Origin: Anthopleura xanthogrammica
Taxonomy: Eukaryota; Cnidaria; Anthozoa; Actiniaria; Actiniidae
DNA: 64,000 nucleotides
Assembly: GCA_964019055.1 (NCBI GenBank)
Contig: OZ025208.1
Span: 6,447,790-6,511,789 of the forward strand
Direction: 5' to 3'
A program made the position numbers and the translations under genes. A model generated the notes under the pieces. That model saw nothing but the letters and a program-made list of their open reading frames with translations, did not search any database and was not told where the DNA came from. Each line of letters begins with the position of its first letter. Position 1 is the stretch's first letter. Shown piece after piece: positions 45,882 through 56,407 of the stretch.

Positions 45882-46160
45882 TGCAAACGGTTAGACTTTC
45901 AAGTGGCTCGGATGACCACTTTAAATGGCGGTCCCGTCTCTCCACACTTCATTACTAACCAATATCGGAGGGACGTAAAAGAACCACTGAGGACGTAAAA
46001 AGAAACCCTGGCAGTGACCACCCTCAGTGTCTACACCTTATACTAACCACTTCTCATTGTTAGGCTGGTCTTAGCATGGGACTTTTTGTCCTGTTGATCA
46101 TGCCTTCAACTGGTTTCAAACCAAAGTTGTAAAGCAGATAAATAAAAAAAAAAAAAAAAA
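45755..46160 (+). mobile_element. tRNA-derived SINE, family 3, with A-rich tail
   Basis: The head GCCCGGTTGGCTCAGTTGG has an A box and GGTTCGAGTCCCGG a B box, ending GGCCGGACCA like a tRNA 3' end. About 310 bases of body follow, with a duplicated GGACGTAAAA motif near 45970 and 45990. It closes with a poly-A run at 46144-46160. The anticodon arm is mispaired, so this is a SINE and not a tRNA gene. Confidence 0.85.
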
Positions 46161-46585
46161 CGAGAGAGGGGGTGGGGCAAAAGCAGAGCAGAAGTTTAGC
46201 TTCTTTCGCTCTCGGAGCAGAAGCTTCTTTTGTAACTACTTGATCCAAACTTCGCTTGATTATGCAAGCTTTAGGGCTCTGACACACGATGTAACATTGC
46301 GGGCAAAAACATCACACTAAAATATAAAAAGATTGAATGCTTGTTTTATTTTGTTTATGTCATTGGTATTATCCTTGTAAATTAATCGGGAAAATCGAGA
46401 ATTTCTGTGATTTGGCTGCTGAAATAGTACTGTAATCATAATGTTGCAAGCAATGTTACACCGTGTATCTGAGCCTTTACTCTCCAAAATAATCGATCAT
46501 AATGAACAATTGCTTCTTTGGGATTGCAGTAATATTATTTTCCCTCCTTACAACCTGAGTAGGAGACCGTTTTTTGTTTATATTA

Positions 46586-46650
46586 CTTTCTTCCTTCCTT
46601 CCTTCCTCCCTTCCATCCTTCGAATTCCCTCTTTCCTTCCTTCCTTCCAG
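46586..46650. repeat. CTTCC microsatellite
   Basis: A short run of TTCC/TTCCC units with interruptions. It is a simple sequence. Confidence 0.8.
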
Positions 46651-46873
46651 GTCTTTTTCGTTTCACTTTTTTCCTGCTTTTCCCCCCAGGCTACCAGAGT
46701 CATTTTGAATTCTGTTCGAGACAAAACACCATGTAACCTACAATTCGATCGTAAATATACAATCATATCTGCGGCATAATTCTATTTTTCTTATTTTGTC
46801 TATTTGTCACAGTATTGAACTTAATGGTACCAATAATTTCAATTTTAATACAAATTAAGGCGAACTATGTCTA

Positions 46874-46879
46874 TTTATT
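46874..46879 (-). terminator. Candidate polyadenylation signal of Kv gene 3
   Basis: AATAAA on the minus strand, about 70 bases past the stop codon at 46948. A second AATAAA lies at 46920-46925, nearer the stop. Confidence 0.45.
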
Positions 46880-46947
46880 AAAAATGTTTATCTCAGTAAT
46901 ATTCTTGTTTGGAATATCATTTATTGTAATTAAACTGAAGGACTTTT

Positions 46948-48528
46948 TCATCCCCATGTCGATACACTTATCTTTATCCTTTCTCTATGCTTGTTAGCAC
47001 TTTTTCTTTTCCGTAACCACCTTTCGTACAGTTTACTAAAGTCTGTCACGAACGAAGGTATGGGTAAAATAAACAATAAAATAATGCCTGTAAATGCACA
47101 ACATGCTCCAACAAGCTTCCCAGCCCCGCTCTTAGGAACTACATCACCGTACCCAACTGTAGACATTGTGATGATTGACCACCAGAAAGTATGAGGGATG
47201 CTTTCGAATTTAGAAACCTCCTCGTATCCTTCAATGTAGTACATCAACCCTGAATAAAACACAATTGCCATAACAATGCATCCTATCAAAGATACCATTC
47301 TCCCACGACTTAGATACAATGCACGACCCAACAGTTTCAATCCAACACTGTGACGAGATAGTTTAAGCAGACGCACAACCCGGAAAAGACGTATGGAACG
47401 AATAACGTTGAACGATTTAATATTATTAAATTCACCGGCTTGAGCTATGTGGGAGATGTAGTATGGAGCAATGGCGCAAAAATCCACTACAGACAGAAAT
47501 GATCTGATGAACTTTAATCTGTCAGGAGACGAAAACACCCGCGCGATATATTCTGCAGTAAAAAACACGACGAAGACTGTATCAGCGTAGAACCAAAACT
47601 TCCAATACTGCTGGCCAGGTATTTTTTTGTCGTCATCCAAATTTGAAGACACTTGTACGGTTACCTTAGTTTTGTTGCTCAAAGGAAACGTACTCAAATT
47701 TGTGCTGCTTTGTTTATGCCTGATGCTATCAGAGACGTTTTTATTTCTTGGCGGCCTTTCAGAAACTTTTGAATCATTTTCTATTGGAAGTTTTTGAAAC
47801 GCTGGAACGGTTTCTAAGCAAAATGCTATCACAGAAAGCAAAATAACGAGTAGCGAAATCCGTGCAAATGCTTTCCCAGAACGGCATTCAGCTGGGTTTT
47901 CAAAAATATTCCACATTCGCCTCCTCAGGCTCACGAAATGCCCGGCAAAATGTTCTTCCTGAACGGATATTTGGCTTTCAACCAGTTCTTCTGCTTCTTC
48001 GAATAACCCAAAAAATTTAACTTCGTCTTCGAATAAATCTTCATCAACTGAAGATGGTCTGGCTAAAATGCTTCCTCCTGATTGGTAGAAAAATAGAATT
48101 GCGTCAAACGAGTTTGGGTCTCTGTTAAAACATAGTTCTTCGTTTACAGAATCATAAAATCGGCAGCGTCCTCCGTAGGAACCAAGAAGCGTGTCGGGAA
48201 ATTGTTCCAGAGTAGACTTAAAGGTTTCGTACTGCTTCCCGCGAACGTTGATTCGTATTCTTGTTTTTGACGAGACATCAGAAAGCTCCGATTCACTCTT
48301 CTTTCGCTCAACACGAGTAGGCAGCTGACAAAATGACCCTGCGCGTGCGCGGTACGTGTGTACAGAAAGACTTTGGCGTCTTTTTGGTTGATCCACGTGG
48401 TCTAACCCTCCATACGTGCCGAAAGAGCTTTCGTTAACGCTTCCAATTGAAGTCCAACTACCACGACGTCCATGAATATCATCCGAAAAAACAGTGTTAA
48501 ATGGTGTAAGTCCAGCACTAACATTCAT
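46948..48528 (-). CDS. KCNA-like: Shaker-type voltage-gated K+ channel (Kv gene 3), long N-terminus
   Basis: An intronless 526-residue Kv subunit. It has an N-terminal extension of about 88 residues rich in Ser, Gly and Arg ahead of T1. T1 spans about 89-178 (RIRINVRGKQYET, FPDTLLGS, FDAILFFYQS). S1 is about 222-243, S2 308-331, S3 343-361 and S5 408-431. The S4 (373-393) follows the pattern R-x-x-R-x-x-R-x-x-R-x-x-K-x-x-R. The filter is STVGYGD (456-462). The S6 hinge is Pro-Ile-Pro (489-491) and the following residue is Ser, not Val. The S1-S2 loop is unusually long, with sequons at 251, 264, 277 and 285. S2 has Asp at the Shaker Glu283 position (316), Phe323 and Glu326; Asp349 is in S3. 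The C-terminal tail is basic. The start at 48528 is the first Met of the frame; a shorter start is possible but Met codons near T1 are lacking. Confidence 0.94.
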   Translation of the reverse strand: MNVSAGLTPFNTVFSDDIHGRRGSWTSIGSVNESSFGTYGGLDHVDQPKRRQSLSVHTYRARAGSFCQLPTRVERKKSESELSDVSSKTRIRINVRGKQYETFKSTLEQFPDTLLGSYGGRCRFYDSVNEELCFNRDPNSFDAILFFYQSGGSILARPSSVDEDLFEDEVKFFGLFEEAEELVESQISVQEEHFAGHFVSLRRRMWNIFENPAECRSGKAFARISLLVILLSVIAFCLETVPAFQKLPIENDSKVSERPPRNKNVSDSIRHKQSSTNLSTFPLSNKTKVTVQVSSNLDDDKKIPGQQYWKFWFYADTVFVVFFTAEYIARVFSSPDRLKFIRSFLSVVDFCAIAPYYISHIAQAGEFNNIKSFNVIRSIRLFRVVRLLKLSRHSVGLKLLGRALYLSRGRMVSLIGCIVMAIVFYSGLMYYIEGYEEVSKFESIPHTFWWSIITMSTVGYGDVVPKSGAGKLVGACCAFTGIILLFILPIPSFVTDFSKLYERWLRKRKSANKHRERIKISVSTWG

Positions 48529-51179
48529 GGCGGGAAACAGGTGTCTTGATCAGCTACGATTCTTTCCAAGTAAAAATAACCTGTTAACCTGCTTTTGGTG
48601 TTTTCCCCAAAGGTCTTTCTTTCTTCCTAGTCCTTTTTAGGTTGTCCTTATTGCCTAGTAACGAATTTGTAGATAAAATGCTGCTTAGCGTCTTGACTTT
48701 TCTGCTCAAAAGGAGCTTATCAAGTATCTTCTCAGACTGTTTTATGCTCTGTCTAGTTTAGCGATACTTCTTTTATTGTGTCATTAATACTATCAGTATT
48801 AATAGCTAAAACCAATCAGCAATCTCTTGAATTAAACTAATCATTTACACCCGAAGGCGATTCTGGATTCTTCTAAAAGCTGCACGTTTTAATTTTGGTA
48901 TTTTAATATACTTCGACTTAGAAATGAAAATCCTTGATAATGAGATGACAGCCCCAACAAGAAACGATGCACCTTGCTTTTCAATCTCGTAACATTACCC
49001 TTGGCTAGGTTTTTAGTTATTGGCTGTGTTGATAATGGAAAAGACAAAGAGTTATTTCAAACGAAAATCACCATAATGTAAGGGCCTTTTTGATTCTTTT
49101 CTTCTTGTAACCTAAGGGCATGTATTCCCTTTGTGCATTCCCTCATTTCTCTCCCTGGATATGCCGAAAAATTAATCATTGCACGCCATCAATGTTTAAA
49201 ATGTGTATCCAGAATATATATGCTTGAAATATACGACGAGTTGTTCGTCTTCCTGAGCTGTCACTATTTGACTTCAAACAGTGAAGATTATTTAAGTCGC
49301 TTTAGCTCGTCAGTTCATAATGAATAATTTGTTTTAAATTCAGCTCCCAATGACTTCCAATCTTCTTTCTCACCAGGATACGGTTGGCATTCTTTATTAA
49401 CAAATCTATCGTCTTCCTTTCCCAAAATCTTTGGTGATTATCCTCTAGGACAAGTCTAGCTATCTCAGTGTACAGTTAATTCAGCGATATTCAAAGTATA
49501 GCTCGCTTTGTTCGCCTTCTTGGTAAAATGTTTCGATAGTTTTTGCTGTCCACTGCAAGCAATCTTCTTTTCTGAAGTCACTCCTCAATAAGATTGGCGA
49601 TATTTTTAGATTTCTTTACCAGGAACTCGTTGAATCTTTCCCTGTTGATAAATAAGAAAAGAAATACCTTGTCTTAAATTCAATGAAAACAAACAAGCTC
49701 TCCATCGAGTATTCCACCTTCTAATGAATATTTCATAACCCAGTCAGTTGTGTTTGTATATTTGCCTTAGCTTTGCTAACTTTTGTATCTTTGAACAACA
49801 TCATCGAACTGAAACTCATGTTGAATAAATTTCGTCCAAACGAAAGGAAAATTATCCAACACCAAAGAAATATAATAAAAAAAGCTTGAATAAATAATAG
49901 ATTTATGCTTGCTTAAAAAGTGGTTGCTAGGTTTTCGTTCCATGATCTATTAATGTGCTCATGCCACCTGTATGCCAAATCATTCAAAATTTGAAAAAGG
50001 TAATTTTTACTTGGAAAAATTAAGATATTCCTCTGAAACAAAAATGCAAGAAAATGAATTGGAATAAAAAATAAATGAAAAAATAATCTTGAAATAATAT
50101 CGATATTCGTTTTTGATTAAAAAGAATCTTATAGAAAGGTTTATTTTTGACTCGAGAATTGATCGCTTTTCTAGTAATATTTTGAGAGGATATTTTGTTT
50201 CTAATTATAATATTTCCAACCGTTATGATATTCTACAGCTTACATCAATACTTTATCATAGCCGCATATATAAGCAAATATATTAGTTTTCTTCCAACTT
50301 CGGCCGTGATGAATTAGAGTGGAAAGATTATGACCTTATATATTTTATAGCTACGGCGATCCTTCTTATGTTCCTTCTATGTCTTGTTTTTGCCATCTGT
50401 TGTGAAGCCCTTAATATATAACTAAACTACATTTTGAAAAGAGATTCAACCACCGGCCATTCTATAAAAAGCGAGTGGTTTTGTTAAGACACTTATCAGT
50501 GAACATGATCTTAATCTCATCAAACAATAGCATTTGTCTGTTAGTGGCATACATCTGCTTCCTCTTTCATTCTTCCTTTTATAGTTGGGGTTCCTCAATT
50601 TGCATAAATTGAAAACAAGAACACAGGTGACCTAACTCTCAAATATTGACTCAACTCAACGCTTCTAGAGGCTATCTAGTAAAATACTTAGTGAAGTTTT
50701 TTTTAGAACCAACATATTCTAAAGCGCTTGAGAAGTAAATGACAAAATGCTTGCAAGAAGGCACCCAGCTTGACAACTTCCGTCTATCTGTGAATTAACC
50801 ATAACATATGCAGTCAAGGAAGCTGGCACTGAAACCGCCATCAACTGCACTAGTGGCCAAAGTAGTACTATGAAAAGACCATGATTATTCCTCTAAGCAT
50901 TTTTCAGAAGATTTAAACTGAACTAGTAAATTATATTTATATTTATATAACTAAAATATGATAAGCTATAGTCTTTGCTCTTTTTTCTGGCTTGTGCTTA
51001 ACCTTGAACTAAAATACACGAGGTGTACTTGAAGATACAAAGTGGAAAATGTAAAATGTGACTGCTGAAATTTAGGACAATTATATTGACTTTTATTTAT
51101 TTATTCCTCTAAATTCTATATATTTTCATTTAAGGTTTTTCTTTCTAATAAAAAGTCTACAGAAAATTTAAATGATGTG

Positions 51180-51180
<1 letters not shown>
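48529..51180. other. Intergenic, 5' flank of Kv gene 3
   Basis: AT-rich and without recognised genes or large repeats. The upstream regulatory sequence of the minus-strand channel gene should lie in the first part. Confidence 0.45.
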
Positions 51181-51186
<6 letters not shown>

Positions 51187-51230
<44 letters not shown>

Positions 51231-51300
51231 AGATATAGATATAGATATAGATATAGATATATATATATATATATAGATATATATATATATATATAGATAA
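51187..51300. repeat. (AT)n / (ATAG)n compound microsatellite
   Basis: Alternating AT with blocks of ATAGAT hexamers in the middle, about 114 bases. It is self-complementary and likely to extrude as a cruciform. Confidence 0.95.
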
Positions 51301-52269
51301 AGTTTTCAATATTGTACCTTCGAATTCATGATCAATTGTGGCTGGAGTTGTACGGGCGAAATTGGTGGCGCGCTCGAGTATACTAAAACTATTGGAGTGA
51401 TTCTAGTAAGATCGCCCATGTTGATGATCAACTTATTAACAAATGATGGTAAAGCCTTAATCAGTCCAAAGATAAGCTGGTATAGTCTGATGGATTCTCA
51501 CGATAAAAAAGGTATAAATTTACGGTTTTGAACTTTGGCACAATACCAGTTTAAAACTGTCCCCTTATCTCTCTAGAGGATAACTCTGTTAGATATTGCC
51601 GATTTACACCTGACCTGATGTTATCTACTCAATTTCAGAAGCTTGCGTTTTAATTTTATTTTCACTTAGCAAAATTAAAATGAGTTCTTATATTTATGCA
51701 AAAAAAAATTTCATTATAATTATGCCTTGCACTTTGCTCTATTCTCTAATGCTTGATAGGATGATCGATATTATTCCTTGCAGTCAACTGAATTTTATTA
51801 AAGATATCAAGAACAGTATTAGAAAAGCTGTATGTTGTAACGTTACCTTGGTGTTGACAAGGTTGTTACACTCACTTCGAATCTTGTTCGCTTTCGCTTC
51901 GCTTTTTAACTTCTTTTTCTGTATTTCTTTCTTACTATCGATTTCCCCTTTGGAGTGCCACTCATTTACCTCTTGTTAAACACAGACTTCGCTCTGAAAG
52001 AGTCAAGCCGAGTTTGTTTTGATATAACAAAAGAAATAAGAACCCCGGATAAGAACTCACAAGACCTTTGATGGACAGACAGTCAATATACTAAACAGTC
52101 CACAAGAAATTTTCAACCGTATATTCATACGCAAATATAACCCATGCTTAAGGCCATTTACCAATCGTTCGGTTTTGTTTTTCTTACTTATAAGTGCTCT
52201 CTTTTTTCGTTGCCTGAGTAATTGGCAAAATCATTATGAATATCTATTGAGGCTGGGAATTAAACATTC

Positions 52270-52910
52270 CCGAATTTTAATGTTATTTTAGACTAAGGTG
52301 GCTGACTACTTTAGCAAGGAGTAATTAGAAACGTTTCTTAGAAAGCTATTTTATACAGAATTGGACGCTGATTCCAAAAATGGAAAGAAAAATTGGATGT
52401 CCCGAGCTCGTTTTCGAGATAACTGATGAATTTTGAATATGACCATCTTGACAACTGGCGGAAACCAAGCTTTGCACCAAAAAATTCAGAAATCGAAAAC
52501 TAAGCTGTGAAAGTAATTATCTAAGGACATCTACTTTGAATAATATTTTCGAACATTATTTTTCTAACTCAAAATATTTAAAGAAATTTTTACGAATTAG
52601 CTCAAAATTCAACGCTTTTTAGCTTGATGAACAGAAAATCATTCGCAAACGACAATTACAAAAACACACAACGCTTTTTTTTATGAGTTCTAATAATTAC
52701 GTATTTTTCAAAATTTGACAAAAGATTGCTTTTTGCCTGTTTTTTTTTTTAGGAAATTCAGAGACAAATAGAGTCTCGTGCAAAATTTTAGGTTTTTGCC
52801 ATGTTGAAGTTCAGAACGTGTATTGTTCTCAATAAATGTTTTTGAAGGTTAAGGATTCTGCAGTTTTGAGCCCACATCGTGGGCTAAAATACAACGTTCA
52901 AAAGTAGTCA
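52270..52910. repeat. Dispersed repeat family E, minus-oriented copy
   Basis: The reverse complement of this stretch resembles 35715-36330. Here the plus strand has GACGCTGATTCCAAAAATGG, GGCGGAAACCAAGCTTTGCA and GAGCCCACATCGTGGGC. It is noncoding. Confidence 0.7.
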
Positions 52911-53136
52911 GTCACTTTAATACATACATAATTTAGCAAAATACGTGAGAATATTTGGTTGTGGATAAATGAATCTTTTAAGTGGTTCAACTTTGTATAT
53001 ATATATCAGCTTTTTCATACAGTTCCTGAGTTTTATTTGGGACTTTTTGTTTTGTTTTTAGCTAAGTGAGAATTAAAATCTTAATAGTATAATGGATTAT
53101 GAAAGAAAGAGAAAAGAAGGAAGGGAAAGGTAAAGG

Positions 53137-53223
53137 AATAGAAAGGAAAGGAAAGGAAAGGAAAGGAAAGGAAAGGAAAGGAAAGGAAAGGAAAGGAAAG
53201 GAAAGGAAAGGAAAGGAAAGGAA
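53137..53223. repeat. (GGAAA)n microsatellite
   Basis: About 17 perfect GGAAA pentamers, flanked by degenerate AAAGGAAATA units to 53280. Confidence 0.95.
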
Positions 53224-53884
53224 ATAAAACAAAAGAAGAAATAAAAGAAAGGAAATAAAACAAAAGAAGAAATAAAAGAAAGGTGAAAAAGAAAAGGAAT
53301 AAAATAATTGAAGCTGTTGTTGTGGTAACTGATCTTTTAAAATTTTCCTTCAGCTGCTTCGACTTGTATTTATTTAAAATATATATATATTAATGAAGAA
53401 TTATATTCTGGAGTTTAATTGTTGTGTATTCATGATTGAGGAAACGACAACAACAGGCCACTTAGTTTTGATCTGAATGGAACTGTTTTACGTTTTTTAT
53501 CTAGTACGAAGCCATTGTGAAAGATATGATATAAGATATATAAAGATTACTTCATCGAAAGTGTGCACGTATGGCTTTTATTCACAAGTTGTGAAGTATC
53601 AGAACACGAACAAGCGAGTCTTCGAGCAAGTGGGTTTTATGATAAGAAACGAGTGAATGAATTAATAAATTAATTAATAAAAACTGTACGCGTACGAAGC
53701 ACTTTCCATAGTGTTTTCTTTTTTTATTACATTCATAGCTAAACTTTCAATTCGGTTTGAATTAAAACAGTTAAAACAATAAAAAATCATGCAAAGGTTA
53801 TTTTAAATCGCGTCTAAAAACGACGTTTTGCAAACGCTAGCATTATAAAACTGAGCTGAACAAATTTTTGACATTCGAATGATG

Positions 53885-54325
53885 TAATTCAAGAGAGCAT
53901 AAATAAGAGAGGGAAACTTCTTAATGCGCGCGCGCCATGTGAATTCCCGGCTGGGCTATTTTTAGCATTCGCGTACAAACAATTTTCGCCATACCCTACT
54001 CCTGTGCGTCAAAAATTGTGTGCTTTATTCAAACCTGGAAGTAGCGAAAGCATGTAAAGATTTTTTGGGAAAAACATAAATTTAAATTCGCATCTTTTTG
54101 AGTGTTCAAGAGCTTCAGCTGTGTTTTATCATAGAACATAACATAGCCAATCATTTTGCTTTATCTAATAGATTTTGTCGAAAAAAAGTGAGAAAAATCG
54201 ACGAAAAGTATGTTGTTTTTGTGCGCGTGTGCACACGTCCACGCCATTAATTCACACCGAAAATTCACATGGCGCGCGTGGTATTAAGAAGTTTCCCTCT
54301 CTAATTTATGCTCTCTTGTGTAATC
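53885..54325. mobile_element. Inverted-repeat element, ~440 bp
   Basis: The left arm (53885-53945) reads AAGAGAGCATAAAT, GAGAGGGAAACTTCTTAAT and GCGCGCCATGTGAATT. It is mirrored at the right end (54258-54325). The interior of about 310 bases has no intact coding frame. This fits a nonautonomous DNA transposon with 60-bp terminal repeats. Confidence 0.8.
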
Positions 54326-55336
54326 TTAATATTTTCCACTTCTAGGCTTTAGTTCCGGGAATTATATTTACTTTACTTGGGAAATGGTTAAGAAAGCTTA
54401 TTTAGTAAACTCTCTTCTTGCAAGAACAACTTTCCGGCTTCCAATAATAACACTGCCATTCCTCGTTATTATTTTATTCTTAAAGATTTACATTTCAGAT
54501 AGCTTTTCCTTCGCTTTACCATTGATATTTCATCGATTTTCTCTTTCGTTTTGCCGTCTAAAATAAAATTTCATATTTTGAACTCAAACTTTCTAGTTTA
54601 GTCAAAGGACTCACACAAAACAACAGCCAGTTGCCAGTGGCTTCTGATTGGATGTATCGTTTTTCTCACACGTACGCGAAAAAACGATCTTACGCATTAC
54701 TGGGAACAGTGAACCAACGGAAATATATTAAATAGTTTTTTACTAAATAAATCTTGGTACGGTATGCATTTAACTGATAAAAGACAGCATTCGAAATATT
54801 ATTCAAGACAAATAATTTGTAAACAAGGGCATTCTTTGGTATTTTTTAAAATTTAATTTATAAAAATTTATGTCATTGTTAAAATAGCTGGTGTTATATA
54901 TATTGATTAACAAATGGATGATTCTCTTTTGACAGAATATTTGATGCTATTCATTGTGCGTGCATGGATATTTGTTGATATTATTAGCACACTATGGGAT
55001 CCCCTCGCTATTTTTGTCCATCAATACATTTCACGCAATCAGTATAAAACGAGTCTTGTTTCTTTCATCAAAATTGCTATTATCTATTACTGGCATGGTG
55101 AGGACTTCCTATTGGTATTTTGCTCGTCTGCGAATATCATTTCTTGTTTCTTTCATCATTATGATTATTATTCATTACAGATTCAGTCTGCACCGCAAGG
55201 GCTTTGCTTGGTATTCAATTCACCAAAACAGTTAAGTAGTTATTTGTTAAAACTAGGATAGGTCTTATTTCTTACATCCGAATGTTGTTGTTGTTGTTGT
55301 TGTTATTATTGACATTTTATTGGATTCTTTGAATTT
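54326..55336. other. Intergenic, no supported gene
   Basis: Two overlapping hydrophobic open frames at 54914-55261 and 54954-55235 have no recognisable family and no supporting splice structure. I do not call a gene. Confidence 0.4.
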
Positions 55337-55436
55337 TTATCATCATCATCATCATCATCATCATTATCATTATCATTATCATCATCATCATCATCATTAT
55401 CATCGTCATCATCATCATCATTATTATTATTGTTAT
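55337..55436. repeat. (CAT)n / (ATT)n microsatellite
   Basis: About 100 bases of CAT triplets with TAT and CGT interruptions, ending in ATT triplets. Confidence 0.9.
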
Positions 55437-55584
55437 TCATTAGTAGCACAATGGGGTTCCACAATGGCACATTGTTCACCAGTACATTTATTTACGATGA
55501 CACTTAGTTTAATAATATTACTGATTGCTTCAACGAGAATCATAAAATGAGCCCAAAAAAATCGTATATTTCTATAAAAAGAGT

Positions 55585-55660
55585 GGGGGGGGGGGGGGGG
55601 GGGAGGAAGGGAGAAAAGAAAAAGAAAGGAAGGAAGGAAGGAAGGAAGGAAGGAAAGAAG
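55585..55660. repeat. Poly-G run followed by (GGAA)n
   Basis: About 17 consecutive G residues pass into a GGAA/GAAA purine tract. Homopolymer length may be unreliable in the assembly. Confidence 0.85.
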
Positions 55661-56268
55661 AAAGAACCGAAGAAAGGATAAAAAAGTTAAGCACGAATGG
55701 ATGTATGCATAGATCGAAAGATAAATAAATAAATTGATGAATGGCGGAATGGAACAAACAATCACTTGGATTTTAATTTATCTACAGAAAACGAATCCGA
55801 CCCTGAGCTAGCCGATAGCCCAGGCACTTTAGTCACAACAAGGCTTGATCAGTTCTATTTTTTGGTTTTGCTTTACACTGATTATCGCGGATCGGCGATA
55901 ATTTGTGGTACACTTGATGGAAATTGCGCTGTTAAAACAATTTACAGTTTCAAATATTCGCAAAATGAAAACTTGAAAACTGCTCATCTAAATTGAAAAC
56001 ATAAAATTGCCATAAAAAGACCTGCAATGAGATAAACCGCTGCAAATGTGTAATTATGTACTAACAAGAAAGAAGTAATAGAACAAACTATGAGATTAGT
56101 GGGTTTAGGGATTTAAGTGGATTAGGGTTCTAATTAAAATAAGTAGACAGGATTCACAAATTACTTACATAGAGTCTCGCACGAAATCCGGTAAATATCC
56201 TGGAGCTACACAAAAGTTATATCTTGCAACTCTTTTTATTCTATTTATAAACTGGTAGAGTATCTGGA

Positions 56269-56407
56269 ATCTTTCCTTCCTTCCTTCCTTCCTTGCTTCC
56301 TTCCTTGCTTCCTTCCTTGCTTCCTTGCTTCCTTGCTTCCTTCCTTCCTTCCTTCCTTCCTTGCTTCCTTCCTTGCTTCCTTCCTTGCTTCCTTGCTTCC
56401 TTCCTTA
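56269..56407. repeat. (CTTC)n microsatellite
   Basis: TTCC tetramers with regularly spaced TTGC variants, about 139 bases. It gives repeat-derived open frames on both strands. Confidence 0.95.

Noticed and set aside
54914..55261. 115-codon hydrophobic open frame overlapping another in a different frame
   Set aside because: Hydrophobicity follows from T-rich DNA. Two frames look equally open and neither resembles a known membrane protein.
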